Assembly: GCF_041908905.1 (NCBI RefSeq)
Contig: NZ_JAYREK010000018.1
Location: 10,057 to 74,056 of the forward strand
DNA length: 64,000 nt
Origin: Zoogloea sp041908905
GTDB taxonomy: Bacteria; Pseudomonadota; Gammaproteobacteria; Burkholderiales; Rhodocyclaceae
Direction: 5' to 3'
Numbering within the stretch: position 1 is the stretch's first letter; every line of letters begins with the position of its first letter. The notes under the pieces are model-generated. The model made no database searches. It was not told where the DNA came from and saw only the letters and a list, made by a program, of their open reading frames with translations. The position numbers and the translations under genes are program-made. This document shows positions 17,708 through 26,506 of this stretch, one piece after another.

Positions 17708-18750
17708 GGGGTGCCGCGCAGTTCGGCGACGAGGCCGGTGAGGGGCACGTCGGCGGCGGCCAGGGCGTCGGCCAGGCGGGCCTCGGCGGCCGCCAGCGTG
17801 GCCCGGGTTTCGTCGCTGTCGGCGATCAGGCGCATCGCCACGCCCGCCGGGGTGAGGTGCAGGCGGGCCTCGATGCCGCCCAGGCGGGGCAGGGTCAGGC
17901 GCAGCGTGCTGTTCCAGTTGGCGTCGGGTTCGTCGGGGCTGCGGCGGCCGTCGGCGGCCGGGTCTTCGATCTCCCATTCCATCGTCTGGCCGGGCCAGAC
18001 CTGCCCCTGCCAGACGAAGTTCTGGGTGGCCACCGCGTCGAGCTGCTGGTGCACGACGGGCAGCAACCGCTCGGGGATGGGCGCCAGGCCCTCCGTGAGG
18101 CCGCGGGCGGCGGTGGCGGCGGAGCCTTCGGCGGGCTGGGCCGGCAGGGTGGGGGCGCTCCGGTTCTGGGGTTCCTGCAGGAGGGCTGCGGTGTCGAGCT
18201 TGCCGGCGAGCCAGCGGGCCTGGTGGGATTCGTAGAACAGGCCGCTCTGCCCGAGGGCCGCGCCGAGGCGGTTGGCAAGCACCGCGCTGTCGCCGGGGGC
18301 CTGCGGTGCCGAGGCCAGCATCGGCTGGCCGCCGTTGAGGGCGGCGTTCTGGGCGGCGGGCTGGCCGGTGAGCAGGAAGCTGATCAGCCGGCCGGCCTGG
18401 CTGAGGGCCGGGGCCGTGGCGCTTCCGGTGCCGGGGGCAGCGGTGGGCTCGGCGAGGGTCGCGAAGACGGCGCGCGGGGTGACGTGACTGACGACGAGCT
18501 CCAGGGTGTCGCCGGCGTTGGCGGCCTGGGGCAGGGCGAGGGTGAAGTCGTGATCGGCGATGCGGGCCCGGTAGGTGTTGCCCGGCTGGGCCGTCTGGAG
18601 GGTGGCGACGATGCGCTGGCCGGGGACGAAGGCCGGCAGCTGCTCGGAGATGGCCTTGACCCGGGCCAGGGGGGCGACGGTGGGCTCACCGGAGAAGAAG
18701 CTCGCCTCGGTGAGCATCCGCAGGCGGGAGGCGAGATCGGCGGGGATCAT
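17704..18750 (-). CDS. fliK: Flagellar hook-length control protein FliK-like
   Basis: Controls hook length and triggers FlhB to switch export from hook to filament proteins. 348 residues, shorter than enterobacterial FliK (about 400). The N-terminal half is Ala/Pro/Leu-rich and low in conservation. The C-terminal domain (about 245-345) carries the Flg_hook-type pattern LRLTLPRLGGIEARLHLTPAGVAMRL. The identification rests on this domain and on the position between FliT-like and FlhB-like genes. It overlaps the FlhB-like gene by 4 bp. Confidence 0.82.
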   Translation of the reverse strand: MIPADLASRLRMLTEASFFSGEPTVAPLARVKAISEQLPAFVPGQRIVATLQTAQPGNTYRARIADHDFTLALPQAANAGDTLELVVSHVTPRAVFATLAEPTAAPGTGSATAPALSQAGRLISFLLTGQPAAQNAALNGGQPMLASAPQAPGDSAVLANRLGAALGQSGLFYESHQARWLAGKLDTAALLQEPQNRSAPTLPAQPAEGSAATAARGLTEGLAPIPERLLPVVHQQLDAVATQNFVWQGQVWPGQTMEWEIEDPAADGRRSPDEPDANWNSTLRLTLPRLGGIEARLHLTPAGVAMRLIADSDETRATLAAAEARLADALAAADVPLTGLVAELRGTP

Positions 18751-18783
18751 GGCGTGGCGCCGCCGGCCGGGCGGCCCGGTGGC

Positions 18784-19134
18784 TCAGTCTTCGCCGGACT
18801 GCTTGCCGTAGGCGGCGCGGACGTTGCGTTCGCGGGCGCCGCCGGACAGCAGCTGGCGGACGTTGTCCATCCAGGGCTCGGTGTGCACGCGCACTTCCTT
18901 GTCGTCGTCGAGGATGCGCCGGATCAGCGCGACCTTCTTCTGGCGCTCTTCTTCGGACATGCGCTTGCTGCCCCGGCCCTGAAAGCCCAGGGCCTCCTCG
19001 ACGCCCATGCGGTCGCGCAGGGAGGCCACCTGCCGCTCGAGGCGGACGAGGCGATCCCAGTCGTTGGCGCGGGCGGCATCCACCATCTCGGTGGAGTAGC
19101 TGCTCATCTGTTCCAGGAGGGCGAGGGAACTCAT
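18784..19134 (-). CDS. fliT: FliT-like flagellar export chaperone
   Basis: 116-residue, highly charged, all-helical protein (MSSLALLEQMSSYSTEMVDAA) ending in a flexible tail. Its size and helical character, and its place directly after fliS, fit FliT, the export chaperone for the filament cap FliD. FliT families diverge strongly, so position carries much of the call. A ribosome binding site (GGAGACACGTA) precedes the ATG. About 30 bp separate it from fliK. Confidence 0.75.
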   Translation of the reverse strand: MSSLALLEQMSSYSTEMVDAARANDWDRLVRLERQVASLRDRMGVEEALGFQGRGSKRMSEEERQKKVALIRRILDDDKEVRVHTEPWMDNVRQLLSGGARERNVRAAYGKQSGED

Positions 19135-19172
19135 TACGTGTCTCCGTGGGGCGTGATGTCGTTGTGCGTTGT

Positions 19173-19571
19173 TCAGACCGTGGTGCCGATGGATTCCCAG
19201 GCACCCTTGATGTCGCGGAGCAGGCCGGCGACCTCGTCGAGGGCCGGGCGGCTGCTGTGCAGGTTGGCGTACAGCAGGCGGCTGGTCATGTAGTCGTAGA
19301 GGGCGCCGAGCTTCTCGGCGAGATCCCCGCCGGCCTCGTAGTCGAGGCTGACCTTGAGGCCGTCGTTGATGATCTCGATGGCCTTGGAGATCGCCATGCC
19401 CTTGCCGGGGATGTCCTGGCTGTCGAGGGCTGCCGAGGCCTTGGCGATGCTGAGCAGCGCGCCTTCGAACAGCATCAGGACCAGCTTGTGCGGGTCGGCG
19501 GTCGACACGCCGGTTTCCAGCCCCACCTGGGCATAGGCATTGGCGGCACGGGGGGCAAAGCCAAAAGACAT
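19173..19571 (-). CDS. fliS: Flagellar export chaperone FliS
   Basis: 132-residue helical chaperone that binds flagellin in the cytoplasm, prevents premature polymerisation and delivers it to the export gate. Family marks are visible: YAQVGLETGVSTADPHKLVLMLFEGA and a long helical region ending YDYMTSRLLYANLHSS (each only partly quoted here: DPHKLVLMLFEGA and LYDYMTSRLL). GGAGAGAAAC precedes the ATG. It lies 19 bp after fliD and is probably expressed from the fliD promoter. Confidence 0.94.
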   Translation of the reverse strand: MSFGFAPRAANAYAQVGLETGVSTADPHKLVLMLFEGALLSIAKASAALDSQDIPGKGMAISKAIEIINDGLKVSLDYEAGGDLAEKLGALYDYMTSRLLYANLHSSRPALDEVAGLLRDIKGAWESIGTTV

Positions 19572-19590
19572 GTTTCTCTCCGGCAGTCGG

Positions 19591-21015
19591 TTACTTGTTA
19601 CTGTTGAAGTTGGTGATGTTGGCGATGCCCGCCAGCTGCTGGGTCAGGTAGGTGCTGGTGCTTTGCATGCTGGAGATCGCCGAATCGAGCGCGGTGAATT
19701 GGGCGCGATACTGTTTTTCGATGGCGGTCAGGCGGACGTTGAGTGCATCGCGTTGCTTGTCGATGAGGGCCACCGAGCGATTGATGCCATCGATTTTTGT
19801 GCTGACCGACCCGCTGCTCGAGAGCAGGTTGTCGGTGACGGTCTTGAAGCTGCTGCCGTAGGCGCCGGCCAGCTCGGCCACCGCACCGAAGTTGGTGTCG
19901 ATCGCCTTCTGCAGCTTGGCGTTGTCCAGCGACATCACCCCGGTCTTGTCGACGCTGATGCCTATGTCGCTGAGGTACTGGTAAGGGGCCCCACTCAGCG
20001 AAGCCGGCACCTTTTGCAGCACACTACGGACCTGGCTCTGGGCGCCACGCAGTGTCGAGTCGCCGTTGAGCGCCCCGGCGCTCTTGGCAGCGGCGTCGTA
20101 ACCGCCCAGCGACGCCATGGTGCTGTTGAGATCGTTGTAGTTCTTGACCAAGGTATTCAGGGCGCCCTTGAGCGTACTGTAGTCACGGGTGAGCGTGATC
20201 GTTGTCGGGCTGCCGATGTTGGTCTTCTGCAGGTTGATCGTGAGCCCGTCCACCGCCGTCGTCAGTGTGTTGCCGGATGCGCTGACGGGAATGCCGTTGA
20301 TTTTTGCGCTGGCGTCGGTGGCCGCCTGGGTGGTGTTGAACGCGCTCGAAGCGGCGATGGCCGAGCCGCCTGCCGGATTGACGAAGCTTGCGTCGCCCGA
20401 CAGGGTGATGGCATTGGCCGTGCCGGTGTCGGTGGTCGTCAAGACAAGGTTCTGCTTGTTGTCGGCACCGGTGACGATGACTGCGGAGACGCCGGCGGCA
20501 GCCTTGTTGATCGCATCCCGCAGGTCGCCGAGGCTGTTCTTGGTGCTCTCCAGCGTGATGTCCACCGACCTTGCCGAAGCGCCGCTGCCCTGGGTCAGCG
20601 TCAGGGTGCGGGTGGCGTTGCCACCAAAGTCGATGACCGGGTCGGTGGCACCATAGGTGGTGCCCAGGGTCTGGCGCTGGGCGGTGGCCAGCGCGGTGAC
20701 TTCGAGGCTGTAGCTGCCGGCCACCGCCGAGCCGCTGGCGGAGACGGAGGCAATGGAGCTGTCGGCAATACTTGCCTGGTAAGTAGAAAACTTTGCCGTT
20801 GCGGTTTTGGTGAGGTCGGGGCTCAGGGCCGCGGCGGCGGTCTGCAGGGAGGCGAGTCCGCTTTTGAGCGAGCCCAGCGCCGAAATGCTTGCCTGAAACT
20901 TGGCCTCGCGCGTGTTGAGGAGCGTCAGCGGCGCCTGCTCGGCCGCCATGAGCTTCGTCAGAAGCCCTTGCAGGTCGAGTCCGGAGCCGGAGCCTAAGGA
21001 AGAGACGCTAGCCAT
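19591..21015 (-). CDS. fliD: Flagellar filament capping protein FliD (HAP2)
   Basis: Forms the cap at the filament tip under which flagellin subunits fold. 474 residues. The N-terminus, SSLGSGSGLDLQGLLTKLM, is the FliD_N signature. The C-terminal FliD_C part ends in a helical segment (IDGINRSVALIDKQRDALN, then YLTQQLAGI). The centre is Ser/Thr/Ala-rich, as in secreted filament-associated proteins. No signal peptide, as expected for type III export. The AAGAGGTTCC ribosome binding site fits the ATG at 21015. A sigma-28-type promoter lies 42-68 bp upstream, so it heads the fliDST-fliK unit. Confidence 0.95.
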   Translation of the reverse strand: MASVSSLGSGSGLDLQGLLTKLMAAEQAPLTLLNTREAKFQASISALGSLKSGLASLQTAAAALSPDLTKTATAKFSTYQASIADSSIASVSASGSAVAGSYSLEVTALATAQRQTLGTTYGATDPVIDFGGNATRTLTLTQGSGASARSVDITLESTKNSLGDLRDAINKAAAGVSAVIVTGADNKQNLVLTTTDTGTANAITLSGDASFVNPAGGSAIAASSAFNTTQAATDASAKINGIPVSASGNTLTTAVDGLTINLQKTNIGSPTTITLTRDYSTLKGALNTLVKNYNDLNSTMASLGGYDAAAKSAGALNGDSTLRGAQSQVRSVLQKVPASLSGAPYQYLSDIGISVDKTGVMSLDNAKLQKAIDTNFGAVAELAGAYGSSFKTVTDNLLSSSGSVSTKIDGINRSVALIDKQRDALNVRLTAIEKQYRAQFTALDSAISSMQSTSTYLTQQLAGIANITNFNSNK

Positions 21016-21056
21016 GAGGAACCTCTTTTCACCATGAACAACCGGTTATGGAAACG

Positions 21057-21083
21057 CTTACGGAATTCAAGCTGGGAACTTGA
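21057..21083 (-). promoter_or_regulatory. Sigma-28 (FliA) promoter of fliD
   Basis: Read on the minus strand: TCAAGTTC, 11 bases, TCCGTAAG. The flagellar sigma-28 consensus is TAAAGTTT-N11-GCCGATAA. The spacing is exact and most consensus positions match. The distance to the fliD ATG (about 40 bp from the -10) is suitable. It resembles the element before fliC in both sequence and spacing. Confidence 0.7.
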
Positions 21084-21198
21084 GCCCGCCAAGCGGAATT
21101 TCCATTTTCCCAAGCAAACAGCATGCCAGCCTTCGCGCGACGGCAGTCGTGCGGGATCTGGAGTCACGCTGCCGTGGCCGGCGCGGTCGGTGGATGTT

Positions 21199-21579
21199 TC
21201 AGGCCTGCTGTTTCATCAGCAGCCCGGTGAACTTGTCGAGGGCCTTGGCCATCTGCAGCATTTCTTCGGAGGGAATCTGGCGGATGACCTTGTTAGTCTC
21301 GGTGTCCACGATCTTCACGACGGTGTTGTGGGAGTCCTTGTCGATCGAGAACTGCAGGCTCTGGGCCAGGGGCCGGACAATCTGCTGGACTTGATCGATG
21401 GCCTGCTGAACCTGATCGAGGGTGGGCTTTGCCGTGGGCGTGCTCGTGACCCCGGGCGTTTCGCCAGTGGCGCCGAGCGGGGTTGCTGCCGTGTTGAGGG
21501 CAGTGTTGCCCGTGGCCGAGGCTGCGGCCGTCGCCTGCGGAGGCGGTGGCATGCTGCTTGCAACATTGCGGATTTCCAT
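21199..21579 (-). CDS. flaG: Flagellar protein FlaG
   Basis: 126 residues. A Pro/Ala/Thr-rich N-terminal half is followed by the compact FlaG domain: SLQFSIDKDSHNTVVKIVD, then TNKVIRQIPSEEMLQM. FlaG influences filament length in Pseudomonas and Campylobacter. It lies between fliC and fliD as usual for polar-flagellate proteobacteria. GAGAGGAG precedes the ATG. No separate promoter was found; transcription from fliC is likely. Confidence 0.92.
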   Translation of the reverse strand: MEIRNVASSMPPPPQATAAASATGNTALNTAATPLGATGETPGVTSTPTAKPTLDQVQQAIDQVQQIVRPLAQSLQFSIDKDSHNTVVKIVDTETNKVIRQIPSEEMLQMAKALDKFTGLLMKQQA

Positions 21580-21661
21580 GATGCACTCCTCTCGTGCGGG
21601 CGGCGCCGTGCCTTGAAGGGCGCCGGCGCCGCATTCTCATGCCTTCACAGGCCGAGGTGGA

Positions 21662-23161
21662 TTACTTTAGCAGGCTCAGCACGCTCTGCGGCATCTGGTT
21701 AGCCTGGGCCAGCATCGCGGTGCCGGCTTGCTGCAGGATCTGGTTGCGGGTCATGTTGGCCGTTTCCGCTGCGAAGTCGGTGTCCTGGATGCGGCTGCGA
21801 GCGGCCGACAGGTTTTCCGAAGTGGTCTGCAGGTTGGCGATCGTCGAGGCGAGGCGGTTCTGCGTGGCGCCATAGACGCTGCGCTGGCTGTCGATCATCG
21901 CGAGCGCGGAGTCGATGGTCTTGATCGCCTCGTTGGACTTCGTCATGGTGGAGACGTCGAGGTCTGAGACCGTGTTCAGAGTCGAGCCTTCCGTCTTGGC
22001 GGTGCCGGTTGCGCCAAACAGGTTCAGGGTGGCGTCCTGCGCGACCGAGAAGGTCTTGGAAGAGTCGAAGGTCACCTGGCCGACGACGATCGTTTTATCC
22101 GCAGTGGTATCTGCTACCCCTGCCAGGACTGCTGCAGAGCCTATTGGGGTGGAGCCGTCCACCTCGACCGCCTGGACCGTGACGTTGCCAGCGTTAGCCG
22201 TCGTCGTATCGGCAAGACTGATGTCGTTGCCCGTGGCGTTGGTGAGGATGATGCCGGTCTTGTCCGCGTTGAGCGCTGCGCTGACGCCGGTCTTGCCGGC
22301 CTTGTCGTTGAAGGCGCTGATCGCCGCGGACAGGTCGTCGCCGCTGGCCGAAGCCAGGGAGAAGGTGACCGTCTCCTTGGTGCTGTTGTCGCTGGTGATC
22401 TCCAATGCGTAGGAGCCTTTGGCGCTGAACTTCAGCTCGACGTCCGTGCGGGCTGACGCGGTCACGTTAGTCTCGCCCGTGACGTTGTTGATCTGGCTGG
22501 CGATTGTCTTGGCCGTCGCCTTGTCGAGAATCGTGACATCTTTGGAGCCGGCCGAACCGTTGATGGTCAGCGTGCCGCCTTTTACAGCCTGATCCGTTGC
22601 TGTAATCAAGCCTGCGCCCAGATCCGAACTTCCAGCCTTGACCTGGTTGTTGCCGTAATTGACCGTGCGCAGGTTGGCGGTGGTGGTGGTGATGGTCTGG
22701 TTGGCGTTGGCGCCGATCTGGAACTGGGCAGTGCCAAAGCTGCCGTCGAACAGGTTGCGGCCGTTGAAGTTGGTCGTGGTGGCGATGCGGTCGAGTTCCT
22801 GGGTCAGTTGGGCCACCTCATCGTTGAGCGAGTTGCGGTCGCTGGCCGAGTTGGTGGCATTGGCCGACTGCACGGCCAGGGTGCGCATGCGCTGCAGGAT
22901 GTCGGTAGCCGAACTCAGAGCGCCTTCTGCCGTCTGCATCAGGGAGACCGCGTCGTTGGCATTGCGGGCAGCCTGGTTGAGGCCATTGACCTGGGCCGTC
23001 ATGCGGTCGCTGATCGCCAGGCCGGCGGCATCATCCTTCGCGCTGTTGATGCGCAGACCGGACGAGAGGCGTTGCAGCGAAGTCGCGAGGCCGGTTTGCG
23101 AAGAGGTAAGGTTGCGTTGCGCGTTCAGCGACGAGACGTTGGTGTTGATGCCCATTGCCAT
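21662..23161 (-). CDS. fliC: Flagellin
   Basis: Major filament subunit, 499 residues. The conserved N-terminal D0/D1 region (INTNVSSLNAQRNL, LSSGLRINSAKDDAAG) and C-terminal D1/D0 region (ARSRIQDTDFAAETANMTR, ending QSVLSLLK) flank a variable Ser/Thr/Ala-rich middle that forms the surface D2/D3 domains. AGGAGA lies six bases before the ATG. A sigma-28 promoter lies about 95 bp upstream of the start. The middle part is less GC-biased than neighbouring genes, as usual for flagellin. Confidence 0.97.
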   Translation of the reverse strand: MAMGINTNVSSLNAQRNLTSSQTGLATSLQRLSSGLRINSAKDDAAGLAISDRMTAQVNGLNQAARNANDAVSLMQTAEGALSSATDILQRMRTLAVQSANATNSASDRNSLNDEVAQLTQELDRIATTTNFNGRNLFDGSFGTAQFQIGANANQTITTTTANLRTVNYGNNQVKAGSSDLGAGLITATDQAVKGGTLTINGSAGSKDVTILDKATAKTIASQINNVTGETNVTASARTDVELKFSAKGSYALEITSDNSTKETVTFSLASASGDDLSAAISAFNDKAGKTGVSAALNADKTGIILTNATGNDISLADTTTANAGNVTVQAVEVDGSTPIGSAAVLAGVADTTADKTIVVGQVTFDSSKTFSVAQDATLNLFGATGTAKTEGSTLNTVSDLDVSTMTKSNEAIKTIDSALAMIDSQRSVYGATQNRLASTIANLQTTSENLSAARSRIQDTDFAAETANMTRNQILQQAGTAMLAQANQMPQSVLSLLK

Positions 23162-23255
23162 GATGGTTCTCCTAAATTCCGTTCAAGATAAGCATTTCAG
23201 CTTAACTTTGGTTCGCCTTGCCCCGGTGTGTGCAAGGCAACCGCCGTTGAGACCA

Positions 23256-23282
23256 TTAACGGAACCGCCCAAACCGACTTTA
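23256..23282 (-). promoter_or_regulatory. Sigma-28 (FliA) promoter of fliC
   Basis: Minus strand: TAAAGTCG, 11 bases, TCCGTTAA, against the consensus TAAAGTTT-N11-GCCGATAA. Six of eight positions match in the -35 and six of eight in the -10, with exact spacing. The 5' leader to the fliC ATG would be roughly 85-90 nt. This is the strongest promoter match in the window. Confidence 0.82.
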
Positions 23283-23560
23283 GAAAAATCATTGACATTT
23301 TGTAAGAATGTCGCCTACCCAGGTGCCGGCCGGATTACCGCTTGGCTTTTGATAGCGGCGCGGAAAATCAAAGCTTTAGCAATGGGAATCGTCCGGCCGG
23401 CGACCCTCGCCGCCCGCGCCCGACAGGCTTTCAGGTGAGGTGAACGAGGGGCTTCATGGTTTGGGGGTAGGGAAGCCGCTGCTCATGCGGCTTTCGAGCA
23501 CTTTGTCATCGTGAAGTCCGCGCTGCGAGGCAGGCCTGGCTGAGCGTGGCAGGGCCAAAA
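23283..23560. other. Intergenic region upstream of fliC promoter
   Basis: About 280 bp between the fliC promoter and the end of the HAD phosphatase gene. It contains a 7-bp hairpin (AAGCCGC / GCGGCTT, near 23473-23493) without a clear T-tract, and no open frame with coding character. I see no further feature here. Confidence 0.4.
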
Positions 23561-24217
23561 TCAGCCCGCCAGCAGCAGCCTGGCCAGCGCCGCAGGGGTG
23601 GCGGTGTACTGCCAGTGATGGGCCATCGCGGCGGGCTCGATGCTGCCGTAACCCCAGGTGGCGGCGATGAACGGCAGGCTGTTGGCGTCGGCGGATTCGC
23701 CGTCCTCGCTGCGGTCGCCGATGTAGATGGAGGCGTCCCTGGGGATCTCTTTGTCGGCCAGCAGGCGAGCGATCATCGCGGCCTTGTGGGGCAGCCGCGG
23801 CTCGAAGAGGTCGAGGGCGTAGAGGTGCTCGAAGTGGCCAAGCCAGCCCAGGTGGTCGAGGATCAGGCGGGTGGGCAGGATGCGCTTGTTGGTGGCGATC
23901 GACAGCTGCAGGCCGGCATCGCGGAGCTGGGCGAGCATTTCGCCGACGCCGGCGTAGGCGGCGGTCTGCTGGTAGCCCTCGCTGTCGTAGCTGGCCTTGA
24001 AGGCTTCGGCGAGGCGCTCGATGAGGGCCGGGTCGTGGCTGGCGGTGAGGAGTTGCAGGGTTTCGATGAGGGGCGGGCCGACGATGCTCTCGTCGATGGT
24101 GCGTGCGGGCGTCACGTCGCAGCGGGAGAAGGCTTCGCGATAGCTGGCGAGGATGGCCGGGGCGGAGTCGATGAGGGTGCCGTCGAGGTCGAACAGGATG
24201 TGCTGGTAGCGGGGCAT
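23561..24217 (-). CDS. HAD-superfamily phosphatase, phosphoglycolate-phosphatase-like
   Basis: 218 residues with all four HAD motifs: DLDGT (nucleophile Asp, residue about 10), IATNK, the Lys in PHKAAM, and GDRSEDGESADANSL. A helical cap sits between motifs I and II, the subfamily I arrangement of Gph-like enzymes. The substrate could be 2-phosphoglycolate or another small phosphoester. It is monocistronic by position, convergent with nothing close, and divergent from tcdA with 126 bp between starts. Confidence 0.85.
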   Translation of the reverse strand: MPRYQHILFDLDGTLIDSAPAILASYREAFSRCDVTPARTIDESIVGPPLIETLQLLTASHDPALIERLAEAFKASYDSEGYQQTAAYAGVGEMLAQLRDAGLQLSIATNKRILPTRLILDHLGWLGHFEHLYALDLFEPRLPHKAAMIARLLADKEIPRDASIYIGDRSEDGESADANSLPFIAATWGYGSIEPAAMAHHWQYTATPAALARLLLAG

Positions 24218-24343
24218 GGGCTGGGGCTGGCTGGGCGGAATGGAATAATTATCGCGCGGTGGCGGGAATGTGGGGAGGCGCGATGGAGCGCGGGGTGTGT
24301 CCTGGCAGATAATCCGGGGCTACATATAAGGAGTGCCTGCCCG

Positions 24344-25132
24344 ATGGATGACACCGATCTCTCCGCCCCCGACGACCCCCGCCGCTTTGGCGGCATCTCG
24401 CGCCTGTACGGCGAGGCGGGCCGCGCCCGGCTGGCTGCGGCGCGGGTCTGCGTGGTGGGGATAGGCGGCGTGGGCTCGTGGGTGGCGGAGGGGCTGGCGA
24501 GGAGCGGCATCGGCCGGCTCACCCTGATCGACCTCGACCACGTGGCGGAGTCCAACATCAACCGGCAGATCCACGCCGCCGACGCGACCCTCGGCCAGGC
24601 CAAGGTGGAGGCCATGCGCGAGCGCATCGCCGGCTACCACCCGGGCTGCGAGGTCAGCGTGGTGGACGATTTCGTGACCGTCGACAACTGCGCCGGGCTG
24701 CTGGGCGCGGGCTTCGACTATGTGATCGACGCGATCGACGCGGTGCGCGTGAAGGTGGCGATGATCGCCTTCTGTCGCGCGGCCGGGGTGCCGGTGCTGA
24801 CCTGCGGCGCGGCGGGCGGGCAGATCGACCCGACCCAGATCCGCGTGGACGACCTGTCGCGCACCATTCAGGATCCGCTGCTTGCCAAGGTGCGCGGGCA
24901 GCTGCGCAAGGCCCACGGCTTCCCCCGCGACCCGAAGAAGAAGTTTGGCGTGGAGGCGGTGTATTCCACCGAGCCGCTGCGCTACCCGTCGTCCGACGTG
25001 GCCTGCGAGGTGTCGGTGGGCGGGCCCGCCGGCCTCAATTGCGCCGGCTTCGGCTCGGTGGTGACGGTGACGGCCACGGTCGGCCTGTTTGCCGCGGCCC
25101 GGGCGATCAACGCGCTGGCCGCGGCGCGATGA
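24344..25132 (+). CDS. tcdA: tRNA threonylcarbamoyladenosine dehydratase TcdA
   Basis: E1-like ATP-dependent enzyme that cyclises t6A37 to ct6A in ANN-decoding tRNAs. 262 residues: an N-terminal FGGISRLYGEAG, the nucleotide-binding VCVVGIGGVGSWVAEGLARSG (quoted in part: GIGGVGSWVAEGL), DLDHVAESNINRQ, and a C-terminal CEVSVGGPAGLNCAGFG. AAGGAG lies about 11 bases before the ATG. The 3' end overlaps the convergent peptidase gene by 26 bp. Confidence 0.94.
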   Translation: MDDTDLSAPDDPRRFGGISRLYGEAGRARLAAARVCVVGIGGVGSWVAEGLARSGIGRLTLIDLDHVAESNINRQIHAADATLGQAKVEAMRERIAGYHPGCEVSVVDDFVTVDNCAGLLGAGFDYVIDAIDAVRVKVAMIAFCRAAGVPVLTCGAAGGQIDPTQIRVDDLSRTIQDPLLAKVRGQLRKAHGFPRDPKKKFGVEAVYSTEPLRYPSSDVACEVSVGGPAGLNCAGFGSVVTVTATVGLFAAARAINALAAAR

Positions 25133-25967
25133 ACAGGGCCGGGTCCACCGCGGCGCCGTTGAGATAGACGCTCCAGTGCAGGTGCGGGCCGGTCGCCCGC
25201 CCGCTGCTGCCGGAGTCGCCCAGGCGCTCGCCGCGGCGCACCGTCTGCCCTTCGGCGACGTGGGCCCGCTCCAGGTGGCAGACCATGCTGACGAAGCCCT
25301 GGCCGTGGTCCACAAAAACAGTCTTCCCGTTGAAGTAGAGATCATCCACCATGCTCACCACGCCGTCCGCCGGGGCGCGGATGGGCGTGCCGGTGGGCAC
25401 CGCCACGTCGAGCCCGGTGTGGGGCGCCCGCGGTTCGCCGTTGAAGATGCGACGCAGGCCGAAGCGGCTCGACAGGCGTCCGTCGGCGGGCAGGTCGAGG
25501 TCGACCCGGTTCACCGGCACGTCGCGGAAGCGGCTGCGGATGGCGAGCTGGCGCTCGCGCTCCTCGGCGATGCGGACGAGCTCCTCGGGCGGCGGGGTGA
25601 CCAGCTTGGGGTTCTTGATGGTGAGGCGCTGCTCCGGGTAGGTTTTGGGGCCGACGCTGAAGGCCAGCGCCCGGCGATTGCCCTCGGGGCCGACCTGGAT
25701 CGCGTGCTCGCCGAGCGGCGTGTCGAGGGGCAGGCCGACGAGGGCGTGCCAGCCGTCGGCGCGCGGTTGCACCAGCACCGGGCGGCCGTCGAAACTCACT
25801 TCGGGGCGGGGGCTGCCCGCCGGCGCGACGATGATCGCAGCGACGCCGCCGGGGACGGGCTCGGGCCGGAGATCCGCATGGGCCGGGGCGGAGAGCAGAG
25901 TGGCACAGAGGGCGATTGCGGTGATCGCTGGAACGAAAGCCTTTTTCTGAGGGACTATGTCACACAT
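25107..25967 (-). CDS. Secreted M23-family peptidoglycan endopeptidase (LytM-type)
   Basis: 286 residues. Signal peptide MCDIVPQKKAFVPAITAIAL ending near APAHAD, so periplasmic. The N-terminal half is a beta-rich region of the kind found before LytM domains in Gram-negative members. The C-terminal LytM domain has the zinc ligands in HTGLD and HLHW plus the HxxxD/HxH spacing of active enzymes, so catalysis is expected (not a degenerate EnvC/NlpD type). It likely cleaves peptide crosslinks in murein. Convergent overlap with tcdA. Confidence 0.92.
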   Translation of the reverse strand: MCDIVPQKKAFVPAITAIALCATLLSAPAHADLRPEPVPGGVAAIIVAPAGSPRPEVSFDGRPVLVQPRADGWHALVGLPLDTPLGEHAIQVGPEGNRRALAFSVGPKTYPEQRLTIKNPKLVTPPPEELVRIAEERERQLAIRSRFRDVPVNRVDLDLPADGRLSSRFGLRRIFNGEPRAPHTGLDVAVPTGTPIRAPADGVVSMVDDLYFNGKTVFVDHGQGFVSMVCHLERAHVAEGQTVRRGERLGDSGSSGRATGPHLHWSVYLNGAAVDPALFIAPRPAR

Positions 25968-26139
25968 GGCAGCAGGAAGTGGGGTTTGGGTGCGAATTTC
26001 ACCATGAATGCCGCTTTTGGCGGTTTAACATCTTGTAAAGCTTAATTGAGCTCGGCCCCGGGGGGCTTTGCCCTGCAAGGGTGCAAGGCGCCGTCAAACG
26101 CGTCATTTTCCCTCAGCGGGTCCGGCTGGAGAGACAAAA

Positions 26140-26505
26140 ATGTCAGTGGAATCAATCGTCCTGTTCGCGCACGGGGCTCGCGACCCGAATTGGGCGCTGC
26201 CGGCCCAGCGCATCGCTGCGGAGGTCCGACGGCTGCGTCCGGATACCCGGGTGACCGTTGCCTTTCTCGAATTCATGGAACCGAATCTGGCAGATGCGGT
26301 GGATGAGGCTGCCCGTGCTGGTGCGGAATCCATTCGCATCGTTCCCCTGTTTCTGGCCCAGGGTGGGCACCTGAAGCGGGATGTGCCGGTCCTCGTCGAG
26401 GCGGCACGCGAGAAGCATCCCGGCTGTCGCATCGAGCTGGTGTCGGCCGTCGGTGAGGATGAGGGCGTCGTGCGGGCCATGGCGGCGTATTCGGCAGGGG
26501 CTTGA
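26140..26505 (+). CDS. cbiX: Short CbiX-type chelatase (sirohydrochlorin cobalto/ferrochelatase-like)
   Basis: 121 residues, the size of a single-domain CbiX(S) rather than the double-length form. Features: VLFAHGARDPNW with the catalytic His, VAFLEFMEPNL, and VPLFLAQGGHLKRDVPVL with the second metal-binding His. Such proteins insert Co2+ or Fe2+ into sirohydrochlorin (cobalamin or siroheme path) as dimers. GGAGAGAC precedes the ATG. It is followed after one base by the pseudo-receiver gene; a functional link is unclear. A cobalamin adenosyltransferase gene at 44768 is consistent with B12 use. Confidence 0.87.
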   Translation: MSVESIVLFAHGARDPNWALPAQRIAAEVRRLRPDTRVTVAFLEFMEPNLADAVDEAARAGAESIRIVPLFLAQGGHLKRDVPVLVEAAREKHPGCRIELVSAVGEDEGVVRAMAAYSAGA

Positions 26506-26506
26506 A

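Noticed and set aside
23473..23493. Hairpin AAGCCGC/GCGGCTT as terminator of the HAD gene
   Set aside because: No T-tract on either strand; the stem is short.
26046..26100. GC-rich small hairpins before cbiX as a cobalamin riboswitch
   Set aside because: The region is too short and no B12-box-like sequence was recognised.
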